Assembly: GCA_013398955.1 (NCBI GenBank)
Contig: VWPU01004877.1
Location: 1-64,000, forward strand
Direction of reading: 5' to 3'
DNA length: 64,000 bases
Source of the DNA: Callaeas wilsoni
Lineage: Eukaryota; Chordata; Aves; Passeriformes; Callaeidae
Part shown: positions 1 to 12,713 of the stretch, one piece after another
Numbering within the stretch: position 1 is the stretch's first letter
How the letters are laid out: each line of letters opens with the position of its first letter
Notes under the pieces: model-generated
Told to the model about the DNA's origin: nothing
Seen by the model: only the letters and a program-made list of their open reading frames with translations
Databases searched by the model: none
Program-made: the position numbers and the translations under genes

Positions 1-660
1 GAGGGCGGGGGGGCGGGCCACATGCCGCAGGATGGGCAGCAGGGGGTGAGAGTCCTATGGGATAGGGGGGTGGGGGCTTGGACGTCATTAGGACCTAGGG
101 GTCAGGGCAGGTCTGAGGGGGCAGGGGGCATGGCGAGTGTCACACAGGTCTGGGAGACCAGCAAGGGCTCAGGATGGACCATGGGGGTTGGGGGGGCAGA
201 GAGGGCAGCAGGCTCAAGGGCAGGTCAAATCTAGCTTTGGGATGGGGACAGGTCTGGGGAGCACTGGGGGTCACGCATGTGTGGGGAAGCAGCAGAGGGT
301 CAGAGTCCTGTGGGGTCAGGGGGAGCTGGAATGGTAAGCACAAGATGAGGTCAGAAAGGCCTGGGGGTCAGGGCAGGTCTGGAGGCTGCAGGAGGTATGG
401 AGGGTGGTCACACATGGCTGGGGGGCATTAGAATGTCATGTGGACTGTGGGGTCATAGAGGGATGAGGGGGCAGGCACAAGGAGGGGGTCAGATCCAGCC
501 TTGGGGTGAGGTCAGGGCTGAGGGTCAAGAAGGGGGTGGGGGGGCACGGGGTGATCACACAGGTGGTGGGGCAGCAATGGTCAGAGTCCTAGGGGGGCTA
601 GAGGGTGTTGGGGAGTGACAGGCACAAGGAGGGAGTCATATCCAGCCAGGGCTGGGGAGG
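1..660. repeat. Degenerate G-rich tandem array, unit about 125-146 bp
   Basis: The plus strand is strongly G-rich and recurrent phrases return at a spacing of about 125-146 bp. One phrase (CACAAGG-like followed by GGTCA-ATCCAGC-like) appears near 213, 337, 475 and 621. Another (GTCACACAGG-like) appears near 139, 269, 408 and 551. AGAGTCCT followed by a G run appears near 51, 301 and 583. The copies are diverged and the array continues past the left edge of the window. Many runs of four or more G could form G-quadruplexes. Short open frames here on both strands come from the skewed composition and are not supported as genes. Confidence 0.72.
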
Positions 661-2225
661 GCAGGGCAGGCCTAGGGACATGTCACCCCCAGGGGAACAG
701 AGGTTGACCCACCCCCTGCCCCCGGATGCCCCAGAGAGGGGGTGCAGGTACGACATCTATGCACCCCCCAGTTCTGCACCTCCTCTCCAGTCTCCATCTT
801 ACACACCCATAAGCAATCTCACTCCCCAAACCACCCTCATTCCACAAGGGAGGGTGCAAGGGCACCTCAGCACCCCCAGTGCACCCCCACTCCATCCCTG
901 CCCCCTGAAAACACCATCTGGAATGGGCCAGGCCCCTGGTTCAGAGCTGATCCAACATGATTACTGTGTGTGAGACACAACCCGGGCGCCTCAGCAGCCC
1001 CCATGACACAGTCCATTCTCGCCTTTCCAAGGCCAAGCTGCCGCTGCAGTTGGGAAAACAGCCTCAAAAATTAAAATAACAAAGACAGGGCTGGAATGGA
1101 GAAATTCCATCGAAGTTCATTCAGCTCATTGCAGGCGGCGGGGGCAGGACCCAAAGTGCTGTGGGTGTTGCACCCGCTCGCTCCAAGGCTGAATCAGCTT
1201 TCCGAAAGCAAACAAGCAGGAGAGGAGGATTGTTGGGAAAGGAAGTGGCCAGGCCTGTCCAAGGGGAGGCAGGCGTGGATTAGCAATAGGAGTGGAGGCT
1301 CCTGGAGCTCGATAAAGGATTCGCCAGGGCTGGGAACGCCGAGGGACATCCGTCACCTCTGCTTCACTGCGTGCTATCGAGCAATTTATGACTGAACTGG
1401 AACCGACTAGTTTGGCAAAAAGGATGTGGAGAGGAGCCAGGGGAGCATCGTGGAAAAACTGCTCCTGCAAGGCCATGGGGGAAGTTGAGTTATTTTAAAA
1501 TTGCTAATTTATTGTACTTTGTTAACTCAGTGCAGCAAATGGCTCTGGGAGCACTGCCTGCTCGTGCAAGCTGCTTTTCCTGTCTTTAATGTTTTTTTTT
1601 CAGTACAAGAGCCACTCCAGTTTCAGCTCTCACTCTGTAAGTCACATTTTCAGCACGACCGGTGGCAGGAATTCGTAAAATAAATAATTAAACAAATAGT
1701 GTTTTGTGTCTGTGTTGGGTTGTGTTTTTTTTTTAAAGAAAAATCCTGGAGTAAATATTCCATCGGCTGGTAGCTAATCACAGCCATTTAGGGAACGTTA
1801 ATTAGGACCACTTGCAGTGAACACTGTTCAAGGAGGTATAAATTTCATTTGTGCATTTCAGTTTGATTTTGGGTGGAGAGAGGAGAAGTTGTGGAAGCTG
1901 TTATATCCAATAAAGGGACTGACTTACTGAACCCCCCCAGCTCTTCTGGACTCCCCTTCACTGCCCTTAGAAACACCTCCAACTCCAAAAGAAGCAGTTC
2001 ATCCCCTCAGAATGCCAGGCAGGAATCAGACACCAGAAACACCCAATCTCTGGCACTGTCCCCCACCTTTCTGTTTTAGGGGTGGTGGGGGTCACTTTGG
2101 TCTAAGTTTTCCTGTGCTTTTGGGACAGCGCTTGATGGGGCACTTCCTTCTCCTTCTCCATGCATTGCCAGGGATCCAATGCCATCGGTATTTCCATGTA
2201 GGCCAACAGGAGAACCTTTCGCTGT
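661..2225. other. Non-coding stretch; CR1-free and CNE-like in part
   Basis: No supported exon. About 700-960 is C-rich. From about 1,080 to 1,870 the sequence is mixed-composition, free of recognisable CR1, and contains AT-rich blocks such as the TTAATTAGG homeodomain-type core near 1,799. In human, TLK2 lies downstream of METTL2A, so a TLK2 promoter or untranslated first exon could lie on this side, but nothing here demonstrates it. Confidence 0.4.
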
Positions 2226-2390
2226 CACAGAATCACAGAATGGTTTATGGTGGAAGGGACCCCCAAGCCCCTCCCATCCCACCCTCTGCCATGGGCAGGG
2301 ACATCTTCCACCAGATGAGGTTGCTCTAAGCCCCATCCAATGTGGCCTTGGACACTCTCAGGCATGGGGCAGCCACAGCCTCTGTCATTT
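2226..2390 (-). mobile_element. CR1 retrotransposon 3' fragment
   Basis: The plus strand begins with CACAGAATCACAGAATGG, the reverse complement of the CR1 3' terminal octamer repeat. It is followed by the usual GGAAGGGACC and CCATGGGCAGGGACATCTTCC segments and ends near GGCAGCCACAGCC. It is a short 5'-truncated copy. Confidence 0.93.
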
Positions 2391-3080
2391 CCCGATGGCT
2401 GTTTGCTCACTGTCATTTTCACTGAAATCACAGACCAATGCCCCTCTTTTCCTTCGCTCCGGCAGGACCAAATTCCCAGGCAGAGCCTCCTTGAGAATCC
2501 ACTGCAGCCAGGAATGTTTTTCAAGACATCCCTTGATGCACCACTGAGTTCTGGGCTTGACAGTGGACCCACGGCCTGGGCTCTGCCAGGTCAGGCTGGA
2601 ACAGGAGGTGGTGACATCTGATAAGGAACAGATAAACTGAGGTTGCACCATCCTCCTCCTGTGACTCCCCCTCTCCTGCCCTGTATTCCTCTGAAATATT
2701 TGGGGTTTCTCTTCTCACCTGCAAATTCAGGACTGGGGCACATCCCCTTCAGCACATTCTGGAAAGGCAGGCCTTGTGTTTTGAAGTCCAAGGGCTCTGC
2801 TAGCTCAGCTCTGCTCCTAGATGTCCAGCAGCTCATCCTCGGCTGTAGTCATATCCTTCCCTACGCTCCTCTGCTGAACTCTCAGCTATGGTTCTCTCCA
2901 CCTTCATCCTCCAAAGAGCAGCTCAGAGCAACACTTCCAGCTGCAGTTTCCTTTCCAAGAAGCCAAAATCGCACCTCACACCAGACATGGCAGCTGGTCC
3001 CTTTGTGGCACAGAGAGGGAAGGAATCAACAAGTTGTAACTGTATTTCTGGCTGTAAGCAGGAATTTCAGAGCAGCTGTT
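2391..3080. other. Non-coding, nothing recognised
   Basis: Open frames of up to 155 codons occur on both strands but none resembles a known protein or has splice context. I see no repeat family here. Confidence 0.35.
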
Positions 3081-3161
3081 AATCCCTTGTACCTACCTGT
3101 ACTCTGCTGATAGCAAGGATCCCACTTGCTGTCAGCAGAGTACAGGTAGGTACAAGGGATT
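3081..3161. repeat. Near-perfect inverted repeat, 37-bp arms, 7-nt spacer
   Basis: The left arm is 3081-3117, the spacer GATCCCA is 3118-3124 and the right arm is 3125-3161. The arms are reverse complements at 36 of 37 positions. The single exception pairs 3111 (T) with 3131 (G), which is a G-U wobble in plus-strand RNA and an A-C mismatch in minus-strand RNA. A transcript of the plus strand would therefore form an uninterrupted 37-bp hairpin. No known miRNA or transposon family is recognised. It could be a young foldback element, a miRNA-like precursor or an assembly foldback. Confidence 0.9.
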
Positions 3162-6100
3162 TCAGGCAAGTTTGTCAGATAACAATAGGAAGGAAGTTAC
3201 TGGATAAATTTCCCAGTAATCAGTGATCTCGGAACTTTTTCCTCCTACACTCCATCAGGACACAGCTCTGAATGGGCATGCACCACACAGCCCAGTCTGG
3301 TACAACACTTCCAACTGTGCTGTGCCAGCACATCTGAGACTGGGCTCCCTGGAACACCAAAGGTCTCTCAGGCAAAAATATAATTATCAGTGTTGACACA
3401 TCACATTTGGACTATTTTTTATGACATCTCTGATGGGAGCTGATCTCCCAGGTTTGGAATCCGCAGAGAATTGGTGGACTGTTTTTTTAATTGTCTGGTT
3501 TTTGTTTTGTTTTTTCTTTAAAGAAGAAAAGCCAACCTATCAGAATGTGCTTCTGGTCAAAAAAGGTCAGTTTGTTTCTGTGTTTACAGGGAAAGGTTTG
3601 CTGCTTCAAAGTGGCTGGAAAATGTAAATAGTTCATCAGTATAGGAAATTTTTTGATTCAATTAAAAATTCTAATGTCAACTTTTAAGATACTACTTCTA
3701 AAAGCTTATAAAGCCTCAAAACTAAAACAATGTAAGGTTAGAAATCAAGATTCTGTTGACCTCAACTTGATTTTCCCCATCGTATTACAGTTTGGAAGCA
3801 ATTTCTTTGTGTTTCATGTTCTGGCCCAGCAAGAGAAGAAACTATTTGGACCTCCAAGAATTCTCATGCAGGAAAACAACTCCTTCCAGCCCACACCTGA
3901 GTGACACATGAAACTATTCTGTTTCCCCTTTTTTTCATTAACTTTTTAAGAATCCCTGAGCTCTGGTCCTTTGAGAGGAGCTGGTTATGAGCAACACAGT
4001 ATGTACATGGCTGACCAAATATTATCTCATCCGTAGGGACAAGCCAGCCCTTCTCCACCATCAGCTCTGCCAGATCACCCCTGTGCACATCCCGCTTGCC
4101 AAGTCTGCCATCAACCAGTGTTAATGCCTCTGATTACTTTCCTATGATAGCTCTCCTCTTCTTGTCTCAGCCTCCTTAGATGTCAGTGATATTCCTAGTA
4201 CATAGCACTTGTGTCATGTTCTGAAGAACGACTCAGCTGCCACAGCCATTTTCTTTGTCACTGGATTCGACTGGAGCTTGGAGCTCCCCTCCACAGGCAC
4301 AGCACGCTCAGCAAAACAGGCGCAAGCCCTGCCTTCCCACCATAGTCTCTCTGCTAACCTAGGTTAGATTAGACTGAAATTGGGTAAGATTTTTTGGAGA
4401 TTTTAACAGAGCACGTAACAATTTCCTTCTGCCTTCAATTTTGAAAGGATAAGATGTCAGAAGTCAAGATTCTGATCTTTTGAATGTGTTTTTGGTGACT
4501 TTTCTTTGCCTCTGCTTTCCAACCTTGTGGAATACACTAACTGCATTTTTCCAAGCATTTCTGTATTGCCACAAGGTCTGGAAATCTGCTGATATAAGGT
4601 ACACAAAAGAAGAGCTGAGATTCCTCGGTGATACTAGGACATGGGCAGCTGGGGACTGGAGAAAAACAAATAGCCTGAACCTTTAAAATGTAAAAGCTGG
4701 CATCAGTGATCTCAAATACAAACATTTTATAGCACTGGGGGAAAAAAAAAACCAACCAAAACCCACAGGAGTACAACACTCAACGGGCTTTTAAAGATTT
4801 TAGCACCACCGGATGATGTCACCTACAGGCATCACATCCTGAAGAGGCCAACCCTTGTCTGTACAGTTATTCTGTTAAACCTAATGAGGCACGACCCACC
4901 AGTGAAGATTTTTCTAGGCTTGAGGCATTCAAAACATGTCACCCTTGAGTGGATTCTTGCCTGTTAAGGGTAGGGCTTCTGCCACACTAGGAACATTAAA
5001 AGTGTCTTTCCTCATTTTCCTTAGGGAGAAAACCAGTATTTGAGCTCCTCAGAGATAACATGCCATTGCCTGACTCCTTCCTGAGGCCATTCCGAGAGCC
5101 TCCACCCTCCCACACAATGGAGTTTATCTCTGAGGTTTTTCCTGCTCCTCCCTCTGTCTACACCTTCAGGTATTCCATTAGGGAGGCTTTGATACCCAAA
5201 CCCAGTAGGAAAGCATCCAGGTCACTCAGCCTCCACACAAGCCGCAAGCCACGTGCACCCTCAGAGCCCTGATCCAAGGCAACGCATGTCCTGCTGCCGG
5301 AGGAGGAAGGCAGCTGTGTGCAGGCACCTGGAATCGTGCAGCCACCTGGAACTGCGCAGCCTCCATGCCAAGGGGAACCAAACCTCACAGGTATGAAAGG
5401 AACACCTCTGCAATCCCAAAGCACACAGTACTGGAAACATCCACTGGTTCTGCAAGCACCTGAAACAATGTGATTCTCCTACATGTGCCAGCAAGTCCTT
5501 CCCTGTCCTCGCTCACTCTTGGCTTCTCAGAATACAAGAGGACTTTATTCTCAACAGGGTTTGGCCCCTGCTTCTCTTTCTCCTGCCTAAAATGGACATA
5601 ATAACACTCTACTTTACAGGGCTTTGGAAAGCCTTAATTAGACAAACTGCTCTGAGATTTGTGTAAGAAGAAAATTAAACCAACATCCTATTGTAAAGCC
5701 AGAGTTACTGCACACACATTTCTCTAAGTACATTCAGCCTCTTTGTGAATGTCTGGAAATACATTCCAACCTTCCTAACGAGGCTCATCTCAGTAGGGAA
5801 GAACTCACTTGAAGTTGTGGAAAAGTCAGATTTAGTTTTCTGTGCAACCTCCATCAACCTCTTCACACCCACCATTGGCACCGAATGTGGAAAAAGCCAT
5901 GTGGCCGTGTAATTACGGACTGTAGTGAGGTGGCCCTGCCCAGGTTCTGCTCCCCAGGTGACCGGGATATTCAGCATGCCTTGAGCCTGGTCCCAGGAAT
6001 GAAGAAGGAGTCCGAGGGGACATCAGGCAATTTAATCTCCAAATGAGGAAAGCCACATCTAGTGACCCTGGGGAAGGGTGGTAACTCTCTCCTTACACCT

Positions 6101-9100
6101 GAGCAGACCCCCTCGCGTTCCACACACAGCACAGAGGTGTGAGCCTGGCCTCTGCGACCAGGGACTGCCAACAGCAGCTTCCCACTTCACAGGAGCTGAA
6201 CGTAAGTTTCATATTCCAAAGATTTGGCAATCCCCCGGAACTCCCTAACTTCCACATAACATGAAATTGCAAGAGCTGCAAGGGTCCTTTGGACCGCAAA
6301 GACAAACTAAATACAGCAGTCACACTCCACCCCAAAATCAAGATGCTGTTCTCATGCTATGCTGGTGCTTGCAGTGAGGGCTCTTCGGGGTTAACACCAG
6401 AGAGCACAGTTTAGAACAGCAGGGTCCAAACCTCACCAGGATTTTCTTCTTTCCTGGAAACAGCCATGGACCAACAGGTTGGGAGCTGCTGGCAGGTGCT
6501 GACACGTAAGACTTGCCAGTGAGCTTTGCCATCACTGCTTTCCAACCGCTGCCATTTCCTGCTCATCCCACTGTGGGTCAAAGACCGAGAATAAAAGCCT
6601 TCACTGGCAGGACGACTACCATGCCATACAACCTCTGGCCAGGAGGGAAAAACAGAGGCATACATGACTCAGATTCCCTTGCCTTTCCCTGCCTGTGTTC
6701 CAGACAAGTGTCCAGGCCTGGCTCATGCTCTCCTGGCTTACGCTGTATCCAGTTTAGTTCAGATTAGCACTCAGGGATGCCTACAAAGGTAACTTCCTGC
6801 AATGTGTCCCACTTTTTAAGCAACACAAGCTCCCATTCAGCCAGGCAGTTACACACAGGAACTCACTGCCTTCAGCGAAGAGCTAAAAGCACGAACTCCA
6901 GAGCTTTGCTGATTAAGCGCAGAGCTGACAACTCTTTTTCCTCCAGAGCACCTCACTTTGCAGGAGGGTCCTCCAAAAAATTCCTCCTAATCCTCGTTTT
7001 TCTGGTAATTTCTCTCTTGTCCTGAAATACAGTTAAAATCAGAACTTCTGTTGAAGTCAGTGTCTAGGGACACTATACACAAGGATGTGTGCCAGGCAAC
7101 CCCATCATGGAAGAGGAATAGTTACTACAGCAAAAATGGTCCTGATTGTGGCATCCTCCCTCATGGATTTATTTTCCCCAATATGGCAACAAACCAAAAA
7201 CAGTGGCACTTCTCTGACTGGCAAATCAGATCCTGCTGACTGATCAGAGCAAAGACTGCGTGACTCAGTTTCCCTCCATCTGTGTTTACAGAGATGGAAG
7301 GACAGTCCCCAAATCCTGTAATAACTTGATCCTTGCAGTCCCATCCTCACTCCTGGGCAGTAAAACCTGTGCATCTTTCAGTAGTGCTCAGGAAAAACAG
7401 TTAAGTTCAGTTCGGGCTTGCAATTCCTGTGGGTAATGCAGTGGGCACAAGCCAGGGCTCATCCCAACACCAATGACAGAAAGAAGCTCTTCCAGCTTTC
7501 GTTATGATGCAGTGCCAAAAGCTGCTGGTGTGTGCACAGGGCGGTTCCCTCTGCTCACACCTCTCTTCTATTGAAAATAATCAGGTCTCATTTATACCGG
7601 AGCTCTAGAACTCACTGCAGATTAGAAATGGTGGTGGCACACCTGGAGAAGGCAGAGCTGAATTATTTGGGAGAGAAGACAATTGTGTCTGATCTCACAT
7701 GCCCCTGGTCAGAAGAATTTGATGACCACTGTTGTAACAATCCAAATCACTATGGATGACTGCTCTTCTCACTTTGCTGTGCTGCCAGGAAGATCCTATG
7801 AAAGCTCTGATTTGCACTGGCATTTACAATTTACTTATTTTTGAAGTGACAGCATCAGAAATACCCCCCAGACCCTTGTTCACATCACCTCCCCTGTTCC
7901 CTCCTGCCTCCCAATTCATAGCCTGTCTGTGAAACCACAGTGCTCTGAGAAGAATGATGTACCTGGGGAGGCAAAAGCTTCTTTGCCCTTCATTGGAACC
8001 CTCAGCAACAGGGCTGGATCAAAGCCCTTTCTGAAGGACTAGTTCGAAGTCCAAATCCAAGTCACAGCCTTGATGGCATTATCCCTACATGAAAGGATTA
8101 TGTGAGGGGTCACAATAGGTGATGATAAAGTTCCCTTCCAGCCAAAACAATCCATGAATCTTCAAGGAAATCCATCATCTTCTGGCAACAGCCAGGACCA
8201 GATTTTCCAAAGTGTAACAATGCCTGGCTCCAAGATCGCCGGGGCAGCCCATGTGAAGAGCTATGAAATCATCTCTTCTGCTTGGGAGGTTCATCAGGCC
8301 ACGCTGGCATTGCCTGTAAGCCACAGACCACAAGACTTGGAATGCTGGGAACAAAACCAGACCAGAAACGCTCAGAAAGGCTTTAAAGTTAATGTTACAC
8401 TGCAAAGAAGGAAGAGGGGGAATAAAAACCCCAAAACACTAACAGCACTTAACCTGGCTGTTCAGCATGGTAAAAATCAATTTGGAGATCTCTTGAACAT
8501 GCTGGAAAGCTTGAGCAACCCAGCCTGCTCAGCAGGCCCAAGGAGGGCATGGCAGGAGCTGCTGCAAGTCAGGACCAAGGTACCTGAGCAGAGCTGTGTG
8601 GGTAGCAAGGCCTGGAGTGGCAGAAGAGCAGCAGCTTCTGAGAGGACACGAGCTGACAGGGATTAGTGACGGAAACTCAAACAGTATCTGTCTGTAGGAG
8701 GCTTGGCTCAATTCAAGGCCATTAACTTGTTGCTTCCTGAACACCACCAAGAGGACTGGAAACAAAAGCACGTCTGCCCAGCATGGGCTCTGCTGAGTGA
8801 CTGCTTAAATACTCCAGCAGAACTAAGAGCATTAAGAAAGGCAAAGAGCCATTTCAATGGCTCCAGGCTCACAGGGCTGCAAGTTTTTGCATGAAGCCCA
8901 AGTTAAAACCAGGCAACTGGGATACAGCCTTGAAAGCACAAACAAATTAATTAATAACCTTCATTTTCTCCCATGCAGGAGTGTGAATTTAAAGGGGAGT
9001 CCATCAACTTTACATAAATCATGTTTATGATAAAAAACGTATTTTCCTGCACTGCTTACAAGCCTTTGGATGATTAATAAGGCATTTTTCAAATTACTTT

Positions 9101-9998
9101 AATTCACACTAATTATGCTGATTGTTTACCCCAATCTTGCAGGGAGATAAAGCTATCCCAGGAGGAGGTCTTCCTCCAGGGACCAAGAGGGAAAGGACCC
9201 CAGGCAACTGCCTGAGGCCCCAGTAACACACAGGAGGTCTGTCACTGAGATGGTTACATGAGTCATGTCAGGTCCAATGCTCACAGGGCTCTTGCTAAGC
9301 CTGACTCTGTGCCTGGATAAGGTGAGGAGACTACAGCTTGCTTACCTGCTGCCAGAGGACTTGAGCTGTGTTTTGCCTAGACCTTGCCTGATGCCTCAGC
9401 CTTGCCTCAGGGAATCAGACTTCGTAGGTTTAGCATGAAAACATAGCAGCGAATGCAGAGCTTCAGGGATGGGTCAGGCTTGTGCTCAGCAGAAGCCATA
9501 TGTGCTTCAGAAGAGACAAGTTTTATCTCCTGTTTCATTTACAGATGCTGGAAAGGTTCTTGGCCCTTTAGAAAATACACTACAACAAACTGAACAAGAA
9601 TTTTCTTCCCAGTTATTTGACTCTCATTCCCCCCCAAAAAATAATTTGATTTGATTCAACATTACTTAAAAGAGACAGATATACAAAAAAGCAATGGTGC
9701 ATTTCCATTGCCCCAGCACGGCAGCCTGTGTGGTGTGAATGGATTCCCTGGGCTACCTTTCCCAGGGAGGGCTGAAATGTCCTGTCCCAGAAGCCTTCAG
9801 GTAGCAGACGAAGCAATACCTGCAGGATGACACAGTGACGTGGAATTTAGGAACTCATCATGCTGCCACATGCCCAGCAGGAAGTACTGCCGAGTCCCTT
9901 CCAACATTTCCCAAAACAGGGAATTCCTGGTCCATCTGTCTAGGGCTCCTGCAGGCTCTCCAAAAACAGCAATGACATTTCCTCAGCTTTTTACCCCT
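3162..9998. other. Intergenic sequence without a supported gene
   Basis: About 6.8 kb of mixed-composition sequence. I found no exon-like conserved protein segment, no recognisable CR1 copy and no RNA gene. The longest open frame (8154-8666, 170 codons) has no recognisable domain. The block at about 8,940-9,130 is AT-rich with several homeodomain-type cores (for example TTAATTAATAA near 8,947) and could be a regulatory element. Confidence 0.4.
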
Positions 9999-10585
9999 TG
10001 TCTTGGGTTACAATGTAAGACGTAACCAAAAGTATGTATTCTATCACCATCTTCATAAGCTGTTAAAACCAGGTGCTGCAGTGTTCTTCATCTCTTCCAT
10101 GACACATCCCTGATAACTCCCCCGGGGTGGGGGGGATAGCTCTCTGCTAATGGGCCATCAAGCCTCACCGCATGTAAAATTACATCATCCCATTGTGAAA
10201 TGCTCCGCCTAAGGGGAGGAACCAAGCATTCCTACCTGGATATAATCTGAGGTTTGGAACACCACAGCCAGCCTTAGCTATTGGATTCCCAGAGGACAAG
10301 AGCNTTCCCAGAGGAAAAGAGCTAAATAATCACCACTGGACCTTAAGAGGAAGACAAGACCCTTCTACAGGATCACCACTGCAACAGAACCACATCTATG
10401 ACTCCAAGAGGACTGCAGCCACCATTTACTCGGACTGCTACCACCACCCGGACCAACAGGGTGTCAGGCTGTCAGGGTGCCAGGTTAAGCCAGTGTTTTC
10501 TGCCTTTATTTTAATTTTCCTATTAAATTGTAGTTCTGACTTGGGATCTCCCATTGGTTTGTTTTCCAAAGAGCACACCCTCTAT
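9999..10585 (+). mobile_element. Probable solo LTR of an endogenous retrovirus (avian ERVL-like)
   Basis: The block starts TGTCTTGGGTTACAATG and runs through repeated AGAGGACAAGAG and AGAGGAAAAGAG segments to a 3' part with TTTTAATTTTCCTATTAAATTG followed by GACTTGGGATCTCCC. This layout resembles passerine solo LTRs as I remember them. No gag, pol or env frame is adjacent, so it is a non-coding solo LTR. The outer ends are approximate, and I could not find an exact target-site duplication (CCCCT before, CCCTC after). Confidence 0.55.
10304..10304. other. Ambiguous base (N)
   Basis: The only N in the window. It lies between two near-identical copies of TTCCCAGAGGA-AAGAG inside the LTR, so the ambiguity probably reflects collapsed or heterogeneous reads over a short internal duplication. 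Confidence 0.99.
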
Positions 10586-11784
10586 CCTCTGGTTCAAGAT
10601 GCCAGTTATTTCACAACCTATGTGGCTCTAGAGGTGACAGTTACTCTTAGGTAATGTCAAGCTCTGAACATGAGTGTCTGGCTAACAAAATACAGGAGAA
10701 CTGCTCTTCAGCCAGCAAGACACACACAACACATCTTGATGCTTGATGAACTAAAACAAGGCAAGAGCTAGTAGCCAAGGCTTTCTCTTCTTCAACTAAA
10801 AGGCAGGCACCAGTGAGACTTGTAACAGGAGAAGAAAACTGTAGTTCCCTAACAGTGGCCCAGGCTCACACAAGCACATGAGGTTTTTGCAAGCTTGATA
10901 GAAAACTACCACTGAAAAGCACAAAACTTATTCTAATACCTGTCGTACCATACCCTAAAAATAACAGAAGAAAACAAGCTGAGATAAAAGGTATTTGCTG
11001 TCAAAGACAGGGAAATACCTTCCGAAAGCCACAGTGTTGTCTTCCTCTAAGAAATTAAACAAGATTGCAAAAATTAAATATCCTGCAGATTTCAGATCAA
11101 AGAAAGTATCTCGTCTGCTTGGGTTTAGCACATCACCATGACAGGGCAGTTTGTGACCCGGGAGCTGCAGCCAGTAGAAAAAGCAGGTAAATATTTATAA
11201 ACCCTGGTCCTGATAGCTGCTTCTGATCCGCTGCACTCTGAAGATGCTCCGAAACCAGCATCAGCACCAAACTTTTGAAAACCTGAACCCTGCCTGAGAG
11301 GAATTTACAGCACCTGAGCTATTGTGTGGTGGTTCCCCGGGTGGACATCCCTGTGGACAGTGAGGACAGAGCAGCATCATTTGCTTTCCCCACAGGTTAT
11401 CTCCACACCTTGAAGTATCCATGGAAAGCTGGTACAGAGACTCACATGGTCTCAGTTTCTGCCCTCAGATCAATGTATTTTAACTCATGGATTGGCACAC
11501 ACCTGAATGACAAGGAAATAGCAGCACGAGATAAGCTGGCCAAGGGATTCATATCAGTAAGCAGTTGCAGAGAAGAGCAGATTTATCCTTTGTACGTTTG
11601 TTCCCAAGACAAGAGTATGCAAGACAGAGATAAGGTTGGAGCTCTTCCGCTTTGTGTGGAAATCCAGAGTATGAGCAAGTCGCTACTCAACTTGCTCAGC
11701 TGCTGTAAGACACCATGACCATCTCTTAGGTTAAAACCATAAATAATTTTTAGAAGTCTGACCAGTAGCATGACATTTACTGGG
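10586..11784. other. Non-coding, nothing recognised
   Basis: No repeat family or exon recognised. A 130-codon plus-strand open frame (11326-11718) has no recognisable domain and no splice or promoter context. Confidence 0.35.
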
Positions 11785-12713
11785 CTCCCTTCTCAAATCT
11801 GTGCTCTTCAACATCCACATTAATGACCTGGATGCAGAACTTGAAGGAATACTAAGTAAGTTTGGGAGGAGCTGTCAAGTCTCTCAGGGGCAGAGAGGGC
11901 CTGCAGAGAGACCTTGACAAGTCAGAGAAATGGGCAATCACCAATTGTGTGAAGTTCAACAATGGAAAGTGCTGAATTCTGCACCTGGGAAGGGGCAACC
12001 CTGGAGGTGTGGATTGGACTGAGGAATGAGGCTGAAGAGCAGCTGCAGAAAGGTACTTGGGAGTCCTGGTCCATTGCAAGTTGAACATGAGTCAGCAGTG
12101 CCCTGGCAGCCAGGAGGGACATCCATGTCCTGGGGGCATTAGGTAAAGCATCTCTGGTCAGGCAGGGGACTGTCCTGCTCTGCTCTGGGGCAGCCTTACC
12201 TCAAGTGCAGGGGGCAGTTTTGGGCACCACAATACAAAAAAAGACATTAAGCCACTGGAGACCATCCAGAGAAGGGCCATGAGAACGGTGAAGGGCCTTG
12301 AGCGGAAGCCGTATGAGGAGCGGCTGAGGGCACTTGGTCTGTTCAGCTGGAGGAGACTGAGGTCAGACCTCACTGAGATCTTCAGCATCCTCCTGAGGGA
12401 CAGCAGAGGGGCGGGAACCAATCTCTTCACTCTCCTGACCAGGGATAGGACTCAAGGAAATGGCTGGAGCTGTGAGCGGGGAGGGTTAGGCTGGATATCA
12501 GGAAAAGGTTCTTCCCACGAAGAAGTTGGGCACTGAACAAGTTCCTCAGGGAATGGTCATGGCCCCAAGGCTTCCAGAACTCAAGGAGTGTTTGGACAAT
12601 GCTTTCAGACATGGGGTGGGATTTTTGGGGTGTCCTGTGCAGGGCCAAGAGTTGGACTTGATGATCCTGATGGGTCCTTCCCAACTCAGTATATTCTGTG
12701 ATTCTATGACATC
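11785..12713 (+). mobile_element. CR1 retrotransposon, long 3' fragment
   Basis: It starts in the reverse-transcriptase C-terminal region, where the strand reads GTGCTCTTCAACATCCACAT then TTAATGACCTGGATG. It continues through GACCATCCAGAGAAGGGCCA and ends at ATTCTGTGATTCTATGAC, the CR1 3' terminus in sense orientation. Many indels break the reading frame. At about 0.93 kb it is the longest CR1 copy in the window. It sits just downstream of the METTL2 stop codon in opposite orientation. Confidence 0.93.
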
